Made by a program: the position numbers and the translations under genes
Shown here: piece by piece, positions 51,827 to 61,778 of the stretch
Position numbering within the stretch: the first letter of the stretch is position 1
How the letters are laid out: each line of letters starts with the position of its first letter
From: Streptomyces sp. Tue 6430
GTDB lineage: Bacteria; Actinomycetota; Actinomycetes; Streptomycetales; Streptomycetaceae
Direction of reading: 5' to 3'
Length of the DNA stretch: 64,000 bases
Assembly (NCBI GenBank): GCA_021568835.1
Contig: JAKGSH010000010.1
Coordinates: forward strand, 4,774,001-4,838,000
The notes under the pieces: model-generated
What the model was told of the DNA's origin: nothing
The model's database searches: none
The model's input: the letters and a program-made list of their open reading frames with translations, nothing else

Positions 51827-52383
51827 TCAAGCCCCTCGCAGCCGCAGCCTCGCCTCCATCAGCGCGAAGCCCAGCAGGTTGAGACCCCTCCAACGCTCCG
51901 GGTCCGCCGCGGCCGCGTCGTCCGCGGCGAGACCGATGCCCCAGACGCGGTCCACGGGGCTGGTCTCCACCAGCACGCGCTCGCCCGTGCCCAGCAGGTA
52001 GCCCCGCAGCTCCGGGTCCGCGCCGAACTTGTGGACGCTGCCCTCGACCACGATCCGGAACCGCTCCCGCTCCCACACCGCCTCGTCGAAGCCGCGCACC
52101 AGCCGCCCGGCCTTCTTTGCCTCGGAGGGGTGGTCGGCGGCCAGCACCCGCCGCTCCGCCTCCGCGTCGCCGAACAGACGTGCCTTGCCGGCCATCATCC
52201 AGTGCTCGGCCGTGCGGTACTCCACACCGGCCACGGTGAAGGGGACGGCCACCACTGGCTCAGGCAGCTCACGCCCACCTGCCCGTCGGGCCGCGCGCGG
52301 TGGCCCCAGAAGTGCAGATACTTGATTCTCGCCCCCGTGCGGACCTCCCTGATCAGGGCTTCCCGGGAATCGATCTTCTCCAT
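51827..52383 (-). CDS. NADAR (YbiA-like) family protein (frameshifted)
   Basis: N-glycosidase-like fold found in YbiA/RibX-type proteins that act on ADP-ribose-linked or riboflavin-pathway intermediates. ATG 52383 (MEKIDSREALIREVRTGARI) leads to YLHFWGHRARPDGQVGVSCL and SQWW. Then one base is missing at 52241-52244. Restoring it gives SPFTVAGVEYRTAEHWMMAG, the family core. Later blocks FGDAEAERRVLAADHPSEAK and VWGIGLAADD complete it. Repaired length is 185 residues. It is divergent from the polyamine dehydrogenase gene. Confidence 0.9.
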
Positions 52384-52455
52384 GCATTCCACTGTGGCAC
52401 GCGCCACTGACAGGGCGTCTCGCCTTTTCCGGCTCGACTCGACACCTGGTCGACA

Positions 52456-52522
52456 GATTCCGTCGCGTAACCAAAAGGCAACAACGGAATCACTTGTTGG
52501 AGTCCTATTGCTCTGTCAGGAT
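52456..52522 (+). promoter_or_regulatory. Inverted repeat and promoter of the polyamine operon
   Basis: GATTCCGT (52456-52463) and ACGGAATC (52484-52491) form a perfect 8+8 inverted repeat with a 20-base centre. It ends 2 bases before TTGTTG (52494-52499) which, with a 17-base spacer and CAGGAT (52517-52522), makes a plausible promoter for the gene at 52594. The repeat is placed where an activator, perhaps the PucR protein at the end of the locus, would bind. The stretch is locally A+T-rich. Confidence 0.55.
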
Positions 52523-52593
52523 CGGCACTCAAATCAGGCTGGAGCTACGTCACCCGCCCCGTGGACATCGGGGCGAAGGCGGAGGAGAGCGAC

Positions 52594-54137
52594 ATGCAGA
52601 ACCCGGGAAGCACCACCCCGGACCCGGTCGGCCGGTTTCCCGCACGGGAACGTTTCGCGGACGGCGCCCAGTACATCGCGGGCCGCCTCCGCGAGGGGAC
52701 GTCCGGCCGCGCGCACGCCGTGACCGACCCGGCCACCGGGGAAGAGGTCCTCACCTACGAGCTGGCCGGGGCGGACGACGTCGACGCGGCCGTGGCCGCC
52801 GCCCGGGCCGCCTTCCCGGCCTGGGCGGGCGCCACCCCCGGCGAGCGCTCCGACGCCCTGCACCGCTTCGCCGCCGTCCTCGCCGACCACGCCGAGGACC
52901 TCGCCCGCGCCGAGTCCCTCCAGTGCGGCAAACCGCTGAAACTGACCCGCGAGTTCGACGTCCCCGGGACCATCGACAACACCGCCTTCTTCGCGGGAGC
53001 CGCCCGGCACCTGCAGGGCCGGTCGGCCGGCGAGTACTCCGGCGACCACACCTCGTACGTACGGCGCGAGCCCATCGGGGTCGTCGGCTCCGTCGCCCCC
53101 TGGAACTACCCCCTCCAGATGGCCGCCTGGAAGATCCTCCCGGCGATCGCCGCGGGCAACACGATCGTGCTCAAGCCCGCCGAACTCACCCCGCTCACCA
53201 GCCTCCTCTTCGCGCAGGCGGCGACCGTGGCGGGCATCCCCGACGGCGTGATCAACATCGTCACCGGGACCGGGCGGGAGGCGGGCGAGCGCCTCGTGGG
53301 CCACCCCGACGTGGCCATGACCTCCTTCACCGGCTCCACGGCCGTCGGCCGACGGGTCGCGGAGATCGCCACCGCCACCGTGAAGCGGCTGCACCTGGAA
53401 CTGGGCGGCAAGGCGCCCTTCGTCGTCTTCGACGACGCCGACCTGGACGCCGCCGTGCAGGGCGCGGTCGCCGGCTCGCTCATCAACACCGGGCAGGACT
53501 GCACGGCCGCCACACGCGCGTACGTGCAGCGGCCCCTCTACGAGGCGTTCGTCGAGAGGACGGCGGCCCTCATGGAGACCGTCCGGCTCGGCGACCCCTT
53601 CGCCGCGGGCACCGACCTCGGGCCGCTGGTCTCGCACGTCCAGCGCGACCGGGTCGCCGCCTTCGTGGACCGGGCACGCGGCTACGCGCGCGTGGTGACC
53701 GGCGGCGAGGTTCCCCAGGGAGATCTCAAGAACGGCGCGTACTATCTCCCCACCCTGGTCGCGGACGCCGCGCAGGACAGCGAGATCGTCCAGTCCGAGA
53801 TCTTCGGGCCGGTCCTCGTGGTCCTCCCCTTCGACAGCGACGACGAAGGGATCGCGCTCGCCAACGACACGCCGTACGGCCTGGCCGCCTCGGCGTGGAG
53901 CCGGGACGTCTACCGGGCGAACCGGGCGACGCGCGAGATCAAGGCCGGATGCGTGTGGGTCAACGACCACATCCCGATCATCAGCGAGATGCCCACGGCG
54001 GGTACAAGGCGTCCGGCTTCGGCAAGGACATGTCCGCGTACTCGTTCGAGGAGTACACCCAGATCAAGCACGTCATGTTCGACAACACCGCGGTGGTCCG
54101 CAAGGACTGGCACCGCACCGTCTTCGGGGACCGGTAG
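52594..54137 (+). CDS. Second aminoaldehyde dehydrogenase, polyamine locus (frameshifted)
   Basis: Aldehyde dehydrogenase from ATG 52594 (MQNPGSTTPDPVGRFPAR) with GGAGGAGAG at 52581-52589. Catalytic Cys303 lies in GQDCTAATR and Glu269 in HLELGGKAP. It closely resembles the enzyme at 40165-41613, with a ~30-residue longer N-terminus. One base is missing at the C3 run 53992-53994; restoring it gives ISEMPHGGYKASGFGKDMSA and the normal end VRKDWHRTVFGDR. Repaired length is 514 residues. As written, the frame would run on into the next gene, which is an artefact. It presumably oxidises aminoaldehydes from imported polyamines. Confidence 0.9.
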
Positions 54138-54198
54138 TCACATAGCCACGAATCCGGCCGCCGACCAGGCCGAACCCTCCCGAAAGGGCACCACGCGC

Positions 54199-55446
54199 AT
54201 GGAGCAGTACGAGCCAGACCGCCTGACCCCGCCCCAGGCGGCCGCCATACGACGCAGTCTCCGGAGCGGCAGGGCGGCCATGACCCGCAGGTCGCTGCTG
54301 CGCGCCTCGGCGGGCGGCGCCCTGACCCTGGGCGGCCTCGGGGCGCTGAGCGCCTGCGGGATCCCCGCGGCCGGCAAGACCGAGGGCGGCACGTCCGCCG
54401 AGGACCACTCGGCGCAGGAGAAGACCGTCAGCTTCTCCAACTGGACCGAGTACATGGACGTCGACGAGGCGGGCAAGCACCACCCGACGCTCGACGCGTT
54501 CACGAAGCGGACCGGGATCAAGGTCAAGTACACCGAGGACATCAACGACAACAGCGAGTTCTTCGGCAAGATCAAGCCGCAGCTCGCCGCGGGCCAGGAC
54601 ACCGGCCGCGACATCGTCGTCCTCACCGACTGGCTGGCCGCCCGCCTCATCCGCCTCGGGTGGGTCCAGAAACTGGACCCCTCCCACCTGCCGCACGCCT
54701 ACGCCAACCTGTCGAGCCAGTTCCGCAGCCCCGACTGGGATCCCGGACGGGCCTACTCCTACCCCTGGCAGGGCATCTCCACGGTCATCGCCTACAACAA
54801 GAAGGCGCTCGACGGCATTGAGGTGAAGTCCGTCTCCGACCTGCTCGACAACCCCAGGCTCAAGGGGCGCGTCGGATTCCTCACCGAGATGCGCGACAGC
54901 GTCGGCATGACCCTGCTGGACATGGGCAAGGACCCGGGGAAGTTCACCGACGACGACTACGCGGCGGCGATCGCCCGCCTCCAGAAGGGCGTCGACAGCG
55001 GCCAGATCCGCCGCTTCACCGGCAACGACTACACCTCGGACATCACCAGCGGCGACTTCGCCGCCTGCATCGCCTGGGCCGGTGACGTCGTCCAGCTCAA
55101 GGCCGACAGCCCGGACATCGACTTCCTGATCCCGGACAGCGGCTACATCACGTCCAGCGACAACATGCTGATCCCCAACAAGGCACGTCACAAGACGAAC
55201 GCCGAGCGGCTCATCGACTACTACTACGAGCCGCGGCCGGCCGCCGAACTCGCCGCCTACATCAACTACGTCTGTCCCGTCGACGGCGTGAAGGACGAAC
55301 TGGCGAAGATCGACGAGGACGCGGCGAACAACCCGCTGATCATCCCCGACAAGGCCATGCAGGCCAAGTCGCACGCCTTCCGCTCGCTGAGCGCGAAGGA
55401 AGAGACGGCTTATGAAGCGCAGTTCGCGAAGCTCACTGGGGCGTGA
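54199..55446 (+). CDS. potD: Polyamine ABC transporter substrate-binding lipoprotein
   Basis: A 415-residue spermidine/putrescine-binding-type protein from ATG 54199 (MEQYEPDRLTPPQAAAIRRS). A twin-arginine motif TRRSLLRAS and lipobox LSAC indicate Tat export and lipid anchoring. The mature region has FSNWTEYMDVDEAGKHHPTL and YPWQGISTVIAYNKKALDG, typical of PotD/PotF. Substrate assignment rests on the family and on neighbouring dehydrogenase and oxidase genes. It overlaps nothing but lies 4 bases before potA. Confidence 0.92.
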   Translation: MEQYEPDRLTPPQAAAIRRSLRSGRAAMTRRSLLRASAGGALTLGGLGALSACGIPAAGKTEGGTSAEDHSAQEKTVSFSNWTEYMDVDEAGKHHPTLDAFTKRTGIKVKYTEDINDNSEFFGKIKPQLAAGQDTGRDIVVLTDWLAARLIRLGWVQKLDPSHLPHAYANLSSQFRSPDWDPGRAYSYPWQGISTVIAYNKKALDGIEVKSVSDLLDNPRLKGRVGFLTEMRDSVGMTLLDMGKDPGKFTDDDYAAAIARLQKGVDSGQIRRFTGNDYTSDITSGDFAACIAWAGDVVQLKADSPDIDFLIPDSGYITSSDNMLIPNKARHKTNAERLIDYYYEPRPAAELAAYINYVCPVDGVKDELAKIDEDAANNPLIIPDKAMQAKSHAFRSLSAKEETAYEAQFAKLTGA

Positions 55447-55450
55447 CGAG

Positions 55451-56601
55451 ATGAAGACGACGACCAACGCCGGCGGCGACGTACGCCTCTCCGGCATCAG
55501 CAAGACCTACGGCTCCTTCACCGCCGTCCACCCGCTCGACCTGACCGTCCCCCAGGGCTCGTTCTTCGCCCTGCTCGGCGCCTCCGGCTGCGGCAAGACC
55601 ACCACCCTGCGCATGATCGCCGGCCTGGAGGAGCCCACCTCCGGGACCGTCCACCTCGGCGACCAGGACGTCACGGCCCTCCCGCCCTACAAGCGGCCCG
55701 TGAACACCGTCTTCCAGTCCTACGCCCTCTTCCCGCACCTCGACATCTTCGAGAACGTCGCCTTCGGCCTGCGCCGGCGCGGCATCAAGAGCGTCAAGAA
55801 GCAGGTCGAGGAGATGCTGGAACTGGTCCAGCTCGGCGAGCAGGCCCGCAAGAAACCGCACCAGCTCTCCGGCGGCCAGCAGCAGCGCGTCGCCGTGGCC
55901 CGCGCCCTCATCAACCACCCGAGGTGCTCCTCCTCGACGAGCCCCTCGGCGCCCTCGACCTCAAGCTGCGCCGCCAGATGCAGCTGGAGCTCAAACGCAT
56001 CCAGACCGAGGTCGGCATCACCTTCGTGCACGTCACGCACGACCAGGAGGAGGCCATGACCATGGCCGACACGGTCGCCGTGATGAACGCGGGCCGCGTC
56101 GAGCAACTCGGCTCGCCCGCCGACCTGTACGAGAACCCGCGCAGTACGTTCGTCGCGAACTTCCTCGGCACCTCCAACCTCATCGAGGCCGAGGTTGACT
56201 CCACGAGCGGCGCGGACATCGTGCTGAGGGCCGGCGGCGGCAAGCTCGTGCTGCCCGTGGCCCGCTGCGCCGCGCCGGCCACCACCGGCGGCAAGGTGCT
56301 GGTCGGCGTCCGCCCCGAGAAGATCTCCCTCACCCACGCCGACGACGCGGGCGAGATCCCGGAGGGCCGCAACCGCGTCACCGGCACGATCGCCGCCGGC
56401 TCGTTCATCGGGGTCTCCACGCAGTACGTCGTCGACAGCGCCGTCTGCCCCGGCCTCGAGGTCTACGTCCAGAACGTCGACCGCGACCCCCGGCTGGTCC
56501 CCGGCGCCGAGGTCGTCCTGCACTGGAGCCCCGCCCACACCTTCGGACTGGACGCGACGCAGGACATCGACGCGGGCCTGGAAGAAGAGGCGGCGCTCTG
56601 A
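55451..56601 (+). CDS. potA: Polyamine ABC transporter ATP-binding protein (frameshifted)
   Basis: PotA-type ATPase with a TOBE domain. ATG 55451 reads MKTTTNAGGDVRLSGISKTY. Walker A GASGCGKTTT, Q-loop VFQSYALFPHLD and signature LSGGQQQRVAVARAL are followed by a missing base at the C3 run 55918-55920. Restoring it gives INHPEVLLLDEPLGALDLKL, Walker B and the D-loop. The H-loop THDQEEAMTMAD and a C-terminal regulatory domain follow. Repaired length is 383 residues. The stop overlaps the potB start (TGATG). Confidence 0.93.
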
Positions 56602-57529
56602 TGGCGACGCTCACGGAGGCGCCTCCGCCGCTCTCCCCGACGGCGCCCCAGAAGAAGCCGTCCCGTCGGCGCGGCCGCCTGACGCCGTACTGGCTGCTGC
56701 TGCCCGGCCTGCTCTGGCTGCTGGTCTTCTTCGCGCTGCCGATGGTCTACCAGGCCTCCACGTCCGTGCAGACGGGCTCCCTCGAAGAGGGCTACAAGGT
56801 CACCTGGCACTTCGCGACCTACTGGGACGCGCTCGGCGACTACTGGCCGCAGTTCCTGCGCTCGGTCCTCTACGCGGCCGCCGCGACGATCCTGTGCCTG
56901 GTGCTGGGCTACCCGCTGGCCTACCTGATCGCCTTCCGCGCCGGCCGCTGGCGCAACCTGATCATGGTCCTGGTGATCGCGCCGTTCTTCACCAGCTTCC
57001 TGATCCGCACCCTCGCCTGGAAGACGATCCTCTCGGACGGCGGGCCCGTCGTCGGCGCCCTCGACGCGCTGCACGTGCTCGACGTGACGAGCTGGCTCGG
57101 CTGGACCTCGGGGACCGGGTGCTGGCCACGCCGCTGGCCGTGGTCTGCGGTCTGACGTACAACTTCCTGCCGTTCATGATCCTGCCGCTCTACACCTCGC
57201 TGGAGCGCATCGACGGACGGCTGCACGAGGCGGCCGGCGACCTGTACGCCAGACCCGTCACCGTCTTCCGCAAGGTCACCTTCCCGCTGTCGATGCCGGG
57301 CGTGGTCTCCGGCACCCTGCTGACCTTCATCCCGGCGTCCGGCGACTACGTCAACGCCGAACTCCTCGGTTCCACCGACACCCGCATGATCGGCAACGTC
57401 ATCCAGACGCAGTTCCTGCGGGTGCTGGACTATCCGACGGCCGCGGCCCTCTCCTTCCTCCTCATGGCCGCGATCCTCCTCATGGTCACCTTCTACATCC
57501 GCCGGTCGGGGACGGAGGACCTGGTCTGA
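56601..57529 (+). CDS. potB: Polyamine ABC transporter permease PotB-type (frameshifted)
   Basis: MetI-like permease from ATG 56601 (MATLTEAPPPLSPTAPQKKP), with a first helix LLLPGLLWLLVFFALPMVYQ and about six helices in all. One base is missing at the G4 run 57110-57113; restoring it gives SWLGWTSGDRVLATPLAVVC. The EAA coupling loop is EAAGDLYARPVTVFRKVTFP. Repaired length is 309 residues, standard for PotB. It overlaps potC by one base. Confidence 0.92.
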
Positions 57530-58329
57530 TGCCCTTCGTCAACTGGTTCAAGAGGAATCTCGTCGTCATCGCGGGCCTTTTCACGCTCGCCTACCTGCTG
57601 CTGCCCAACGTCGTCGTCACGGTGTTCTCCTTCAACAAGCCGAAGGGGCGCTTCAACTACGCGTGGCAGCAGTTCTCCACGGACGCCTGGAAGGACCCGT
57701 GCGGGGTCTCCGGACTCTGCGGATCGCTGTCGCTCAGCCTCCAGATCGCGTTCTGGGCGACACTCGGCGCGACCGCGCTCGGCACGGCCATCGCCTTCGC
57801 GCTCGTCCGCTACCGCTTCCGCGCGCGCGGCGCCGTGAACTCGCTGATCTTCCTGCCCATGGCCATGCCCGAGGTCGTCATGGCGGCCTCGCTGCTCACC
57901 CTGTTCCTCAACATGGGGGCGCGGCTGGGATTCTGGACGGTCCTCATCGCCCACATCATGTTCTGCCTCAGCTTCGTCGTGACGGCCGTCAAGGCCCGCG
58001 TCATGTCGATGGACCCGAGGCTGGAGCAGGCGGCCCAGGACCTGTACGCCGGCCCGCTGCAGACCTTCCTGCGGGTCACCCTGCCGATCGCCGCGCCGGG
58101 AATCGCCGCGGGCGCGCTGCTCGCCTTCGCGCTCTCCTTCGACGACTTCATCATCACCAACTTCAACGCGGGCTCGACCGTCACCTTCCCCATGTTCGTC
58201 TGGGGCTCGGCGCAGCGCGGAACGCCCGTCCAGATCAACGTCGTCGGCACGGCCATGTTCCTCATCGCCGTCCTGCTCGTGCTGACCTCCATGGTCGTCA
58301 CCAACCGCCGCAAGAGGCAGAAGGCGTAA
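57529..58329 (+). CDS. potC: Polyamine ABC transporter permease PotC-type
   Basis: A 266-residue MetI-like permease from ATG 57529 (MPFVNWFKRNLVVIAGLFTL), sharing a base with the potB stop. Six membrane helices are visible. The EAA loop is EQAAQDLYAGPLQTFLRVTL, and the FALSFDDFIITNF segment is characteristic of PotC/PotI. It completes a full importer with potD, potA and potB. No damage. Confidence 0.94.
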   Translation: MPFVNWFKRNLVVIAGLFTLAYLLLPNVVVTVFSFNKPKGRFNYAWQQFSTDAWKDPCGVSGLCGSLSLSLQIAFWATLGATALGTAIAFALVRYRFRARGAVNSLIFLPMAMPEVVMAASLLTLFLNMGARLGFWTVLIAHIMFCLSFVVTAVKARVMSMDPRLEQAAQDLYAGPLQTFLRVTLPIAAPGIAAGALLAFALSFDDFIITNFNAGSTVTFPMFVWGSAQRGTPVQINVVGTAMFLIAVLLVLTSMVVTNRRKRQKA

Positions 58330-58378
58330 GCCCTCGCCTCCCCGACCCGTCGAGAGCCCGCCGTAGGGAGTTGACATC

Positions 58379-59812
58379 ATGGCCCCTGGCGCCATGAGCC
58401 GTGGCAGAGACCATCACTGGACGACATCGCTCGCACAGGCGAGGCCGGTCCCGTACTGGCTGGAGGATCCGGGCAGGCCCCGCCCCGAGCCCGCGCTCAC
58501 CGGCGCCACGACCTGCGACCTGCTGGTCGTCGGCGGCGGGTACAGCGGACTGTGGACCGCGCTGGTCGCCAAGGAGCGCGAACCGCAGCGGGACGTGGTG
58601 CTGCTGGAGGGCCGCGAGGTGGGCTGGGCCGCCTCGGGCCGCAACGGGGGCTTCTGCGCGGCCTCCCTCACCCACGGCCTGGCCAACGGGCTGACCCGCT
58701 GGCCGGACGAGATCCACCGGCTCGAGGAACTGGGCGCGCGCAACCTCGACGAGATCGAGGCGGCGATCGCCCGGTACGGCATCGACTGCGACTTCGAGCG
58801 CACCGGCGAGATCGACGTGGCGACCGAGCCGTACCAGGCGCGCGAACTGCGCGACTGGTACGAGGAGATCGAGGGCAGGGGCCTCGCCGACGGCATCGAG
58901 TTCCTCGACGGCGACGCCGTGCGCGAGCAGGTCGCCTCACCCACCTTCCGGGCGGGCCTGTACGACCGCCGCGGCGTGGCCATGCTCCACCCGGCCAAAC
59001 TCGCGTGGGGCCTGAAGCGGGCGTGCCTGCGCCTCGGCGTCCGCGTCCACGAGCACACCCCCGCGCTGACGCTGAAGCCGTACGGCGCGGGGATGGCCGT
59101 CCGCACCCCGTACGGACGGGTCCGCGCGCGGCAGGTCGCGCTCGGCACGAACGTCTTCCCCAGCCTGGTCAGACGGGTCCGCGCCTACACCGTGCCCGTC
59201 TACGACTACGCGCTGATGACCGAACCGCTGAGCGCCGGTCAGCTCGACGCGATCGGCTGGAAGAACCGGCAGGGCCTCGGCGACAGCGCCAACCAGTTCC
59301 ACTACTTCCGGCTCTCCGCCGACAACCGCGTCCTGTGGGGCGGCTACGACGCGATCTACCCGTACGGCGGCCGGGTGCGCGCCGAGTACGACGACCGGCC
59401 GCAGACGTACGCCAAACTCGCCGAACACTTCTTCACCTGCTTCCCCCAGCTGGAGGGGCTGCGCTTCACGCACGCGTGGGGCGGCGCGATCGACACCTGC
59501 TCGCGCTTCTCGGCGTTCTTCGGCACGGCCCACCACGGCAGGGTGGCGTACGCCGCCGGCTACACCGGGCTCGGCGTGGGCGCGACCCGGTTCGGCGCCG
59601 AGGTGATGCTCGACCTGCTGGCGGGCGAGCCCACCGAGCTGACCTCGCTGGAGATGGTCCGCAGGAAGCCGCTGCCCTTCCCGCCCGAACCGTTCGCCTG
59701 GACCGGCATCGCGCTCACCAAGTGGTCGCTGGCGCGGGCGGACACGCACGACGGCCGGCGCAACCTGTGGCTGCGGACCATGGACCGGCTCGGGCTCGGC
59801 TTCGACAGCTGA
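58379..59812 (+). CDS. FAD-dependent oxidoreductase, PuuB-like amine oxidase
   Basis: A 477-residue flavoprotein of the DAO family from ATG 58379 (MAPGAMSRGRDHHWTTSLAQ), with GGGAG upstream. The dinucleotide fold CDLLVVGGGYSGLWTALVAK and a GRNGGFCAASLTHG segment are typical of gamma-glutamylputrescine oxidase (PuuB) and related amine oxidases. The C-terminal AAGYTGLGVGATRFGAEV closes the FAD site. Placed 50 bases after the importer, it probably oxidises an imported polyamine or its gamma-glutamyl derivative to an aldehyde for the dehydrogenase. In S. coelicolor polyamines are gamma-glutamylated by a GlnA-like enzyme encoded elsewhere. Confidence 0.88.
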   Translation: MAPGAMSRGRDHHWTTSLAQARPVPYWLEDPGRPRPEPALTGATTCDLLVVGGGYSGLWTALVAKEREPQRDVVLLEGREVGWAASGRNGGFCAASLTHGLANGLTRWPDEIHRLEELGARNLDEIEAAIARYGIDCDFERTGEIDVATEPYQARELRDWYEEIEGRGLADGIEFLDGDAVREQVASPTFRAGLYDRRGVAMLHPAKLAWGLKRACLRLGVRVHEHTPALTLKPYGAGMAVRTPYGRVRARQVALGTNVFPSLVRRVRAYTVPVYDYALMTEPLSAGQLDAIGWKNRQGLGDSANQFHYFRLSADNRVLWGGYDAIYPYGGRVRAEYDDRPQTYAKLAEHFFTCFPQLEGLRFTHAWGGAIDTCSRFSAFFGTAHHGRVAYAAGYTGLGVGATRFGAEVMLDLLAGEPTELTSLEMVRRKPLPFPPEPFAWTGIALTKWSLARADTHDGRRNLWLRTMDRLGLGFDS

Positions 59813-59854
59813 CGGTCCGCCGGCGTGAGCCGGTCCGCCGACGCGCCCCCGCCG

Positions 59855-61488
59855 CTATTCCGGTGCCGTCGCCTTGAGGGCCAGCCACAGCTCCATCCGT
59901 ACGTCCGGGTCGTCCAGGGAGCGGCCCAGGATCTCCTCGACGCGGCGCATGCGGTAGCGGAGGGTGTGGCGGTGGACGCCCAGGTCGGCCGCCGCGGCGT
60001 CCCACTGGCCGTGGCGGGAGAGCCAGGCGCGCAGGGAGGCCACCAGGTCGCCCCGGCCCGTCGCGTCGTGCTCGTGCAGGGCCCGCAGCAGACCGTCGGC
60101 GAAGGCCTTCACCGCGTCGTCCGCGAGGAGCGGCAGGACCGAGCCCGCCGCGAGCCGCTCGTGCTCCACGAGGACCCGCCCCCGGCGCCGCGCCACCGAC
60201 AGCGCCTGCTCGGCCTGCTTGTACGCGGCCGCCGCGGCGATCGGACCGGCCGGTGCGGACAGGCCGACGACCAGGTCGTCCTCCTCGCCCTCCGATCCGG
60301 AGGCGCGCGCGTCCTCCAGCGCCGTCCCGTACGAGACGGCGGCCGCGGCCGCCGCGCCCCCGTCGGCGGCCAGCACCACCAGCCGCTCGCCCTCGGGCAC
60401 CACCAGCACGGTCTCCCCGGAGCGGGCGGCCGCCGTCTCCACGACCTCGACGAGCCGGCCCAGCGGGTCCCCGGCCCGGTCGGCGGAGCCGGACGCGCGC
60501 GCGTGCGAGGACGCGTCGGCGTGGGCCCGCGCCGACGCCGGCTCGTCGGCCACCAGGACCCGGAACGGAGCGTCCAGCAGACCGCCGTACAGGTCACCGG
60601 CGACGGCCCGCGCGTGGTCCGGCTCGCCCGCCAGCAGCATGCGCAGCACCGCCACCCCGATCCGCTGCTCCGCCGCCTGGAACGAGCGGGAGCGTTCCGT
60701 GGTGAGGGTCAGCAGGGCGATCGCCGAGTGGACCGCGTAACGCTCCGCCGTGCCGAGCGTCGACGCCGTGCCGACCGCGAGGGCGGCCCGCGGGCGGCGG
60801 CCGGTGCCCAGGGAGTGCAGTTCGACCCGGTCGTCGTGGTCGGAGTGCTCGGGCCCGCCGACCACCGCCGAGGCCGGCGCCGGACGCTCCCGCAGCCGCT
60901 CCACGTCCGCCGTGAACCGCGCGGCCCGCCGCCCCGCCCACTCCGGCGCGCTCGCGACGACGGCCCCCGAGGCGTCGTAGAGCGCGGCCCAGCCGTCGAC
61001 CTGGGAGGCGAGCGCGGCGAGCAGGCCCTCCGGGCCGTCCGTCAGCGCCTGCCGGGTCAGCTCCCGCTGGGCCGCGAAACCGGCCGTCACCGCGCGGTAC
61101 TGGTCGGCCGCTATCGCCGCCGACACCTCCTTGCTGATGGCGAGGAACGGCGTGCGCCGGGGCACCTCCAGCAGGGGCAGCCCCTCCTCCTCGGCCGCGT
61201 CCACGAGGGCCTTCGGGATCTCCTCGTAGTTGACGCCGACGGCGAAGCCGAGCCCGACCACCCCGGCCCCGGCCAGCCGCCGCACGTAGCGCCGCATCGC
61301 CTCCGGGTCCTCCGCGTCCAGCTTCAGCGCGGTGATCAGCAGCAGCTCCCCGCCCTCCATGTACGGCACGGGGTCGGCGAGTTCGCTGACGTGCGCCCAG
61401 CGCACCGGTACGTCCAGGCGGTCCCGCCCGCCCGCACGGTCAGTTTCAGCGCGGAGTGGTGGACGAGCGAGGCGAGCGTGGGGGGCAT
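59855..61488 (-). CDS. PucR family regulator of the polyamine locus (frameshifted)
   Basis: Transcription regulator with an N-terminal purine-catabolism-type ligand domain and a C-terminal PucR helix-turn-helix (WDAAAADLGVHRHTLRYRMR). ATG 61488 gives MPPTLASLVHHSALKLTVRA. One base is missing at 61423-61425; restoring it gives AGGDRLDVPVRWAHVSELAD. Repaired length is 544 residues. Its convergent position at the end of the uptake and oxidation genes, and the inverted repeat before the first of them, suggest that it controls the locus in response to polyamine or nitrogen supply. Direct targets are not shown. Confidence 0.88.
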
Positions 61489-61616
61489 GGGACCTTCAGG
61501 TCTGAGGCGGACGCGGGGCGGTCGACCGGGTGATCTTTTGGCCGCTTCGTATGAAGGGCCATGTCGATTCTGCCTCACTGGAGGGGTGTCCCGCGCCTCC
61601 TTCCGGCCGCGTGCAC

Positions 61617-61778
61617 CTGTTCAGCCGTGCCGGGCTGTTCAGCCGTGCCGGCCCGCTCAGCCGTGCCGGGCTGTTCAGCCGTGCCGGCCCGCTCAGCCGT
61701 GCCGGCCCGCTCAGCCGTGCCGGGCTGTTCAGCCGTGCCGGCCCGCTCAGCCGCGCGGACCGGCTCAGCCGCGCAGGT
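61617..61778. repeat. Nine tandem copies of an 18-bp unit
   Basis: Units of 18 bases run without gaps from 61617 to 61778 in two forms, CTGTTCAGCCGTGCCGGG/C and CCGCTCAGCCGTGCCGGG/C. The last two are diverged. The array covers the stop codon (61765) of the next minus-strand gene. Being a multiple of three, it stays open in frame on both strands (LFSRAG/PLSRAG on plus). The 276-base gap otherwise has only a CTTCGTATGAAG near-palindrome at 61545-61556 before the PucR gene. Confidence 0.95.

Noticed and set aside
52594..55446. A fusion of aldehyde dehydrogenase to PotD
   Set aside because: Same cause: a missing base at 53992-53994 hides the dehydrogenase stop at 54137.
61617..61778. A CRISPR array
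   Set aside because: The 18-bp units are contiguous with no spacers, and no cas genes are present.
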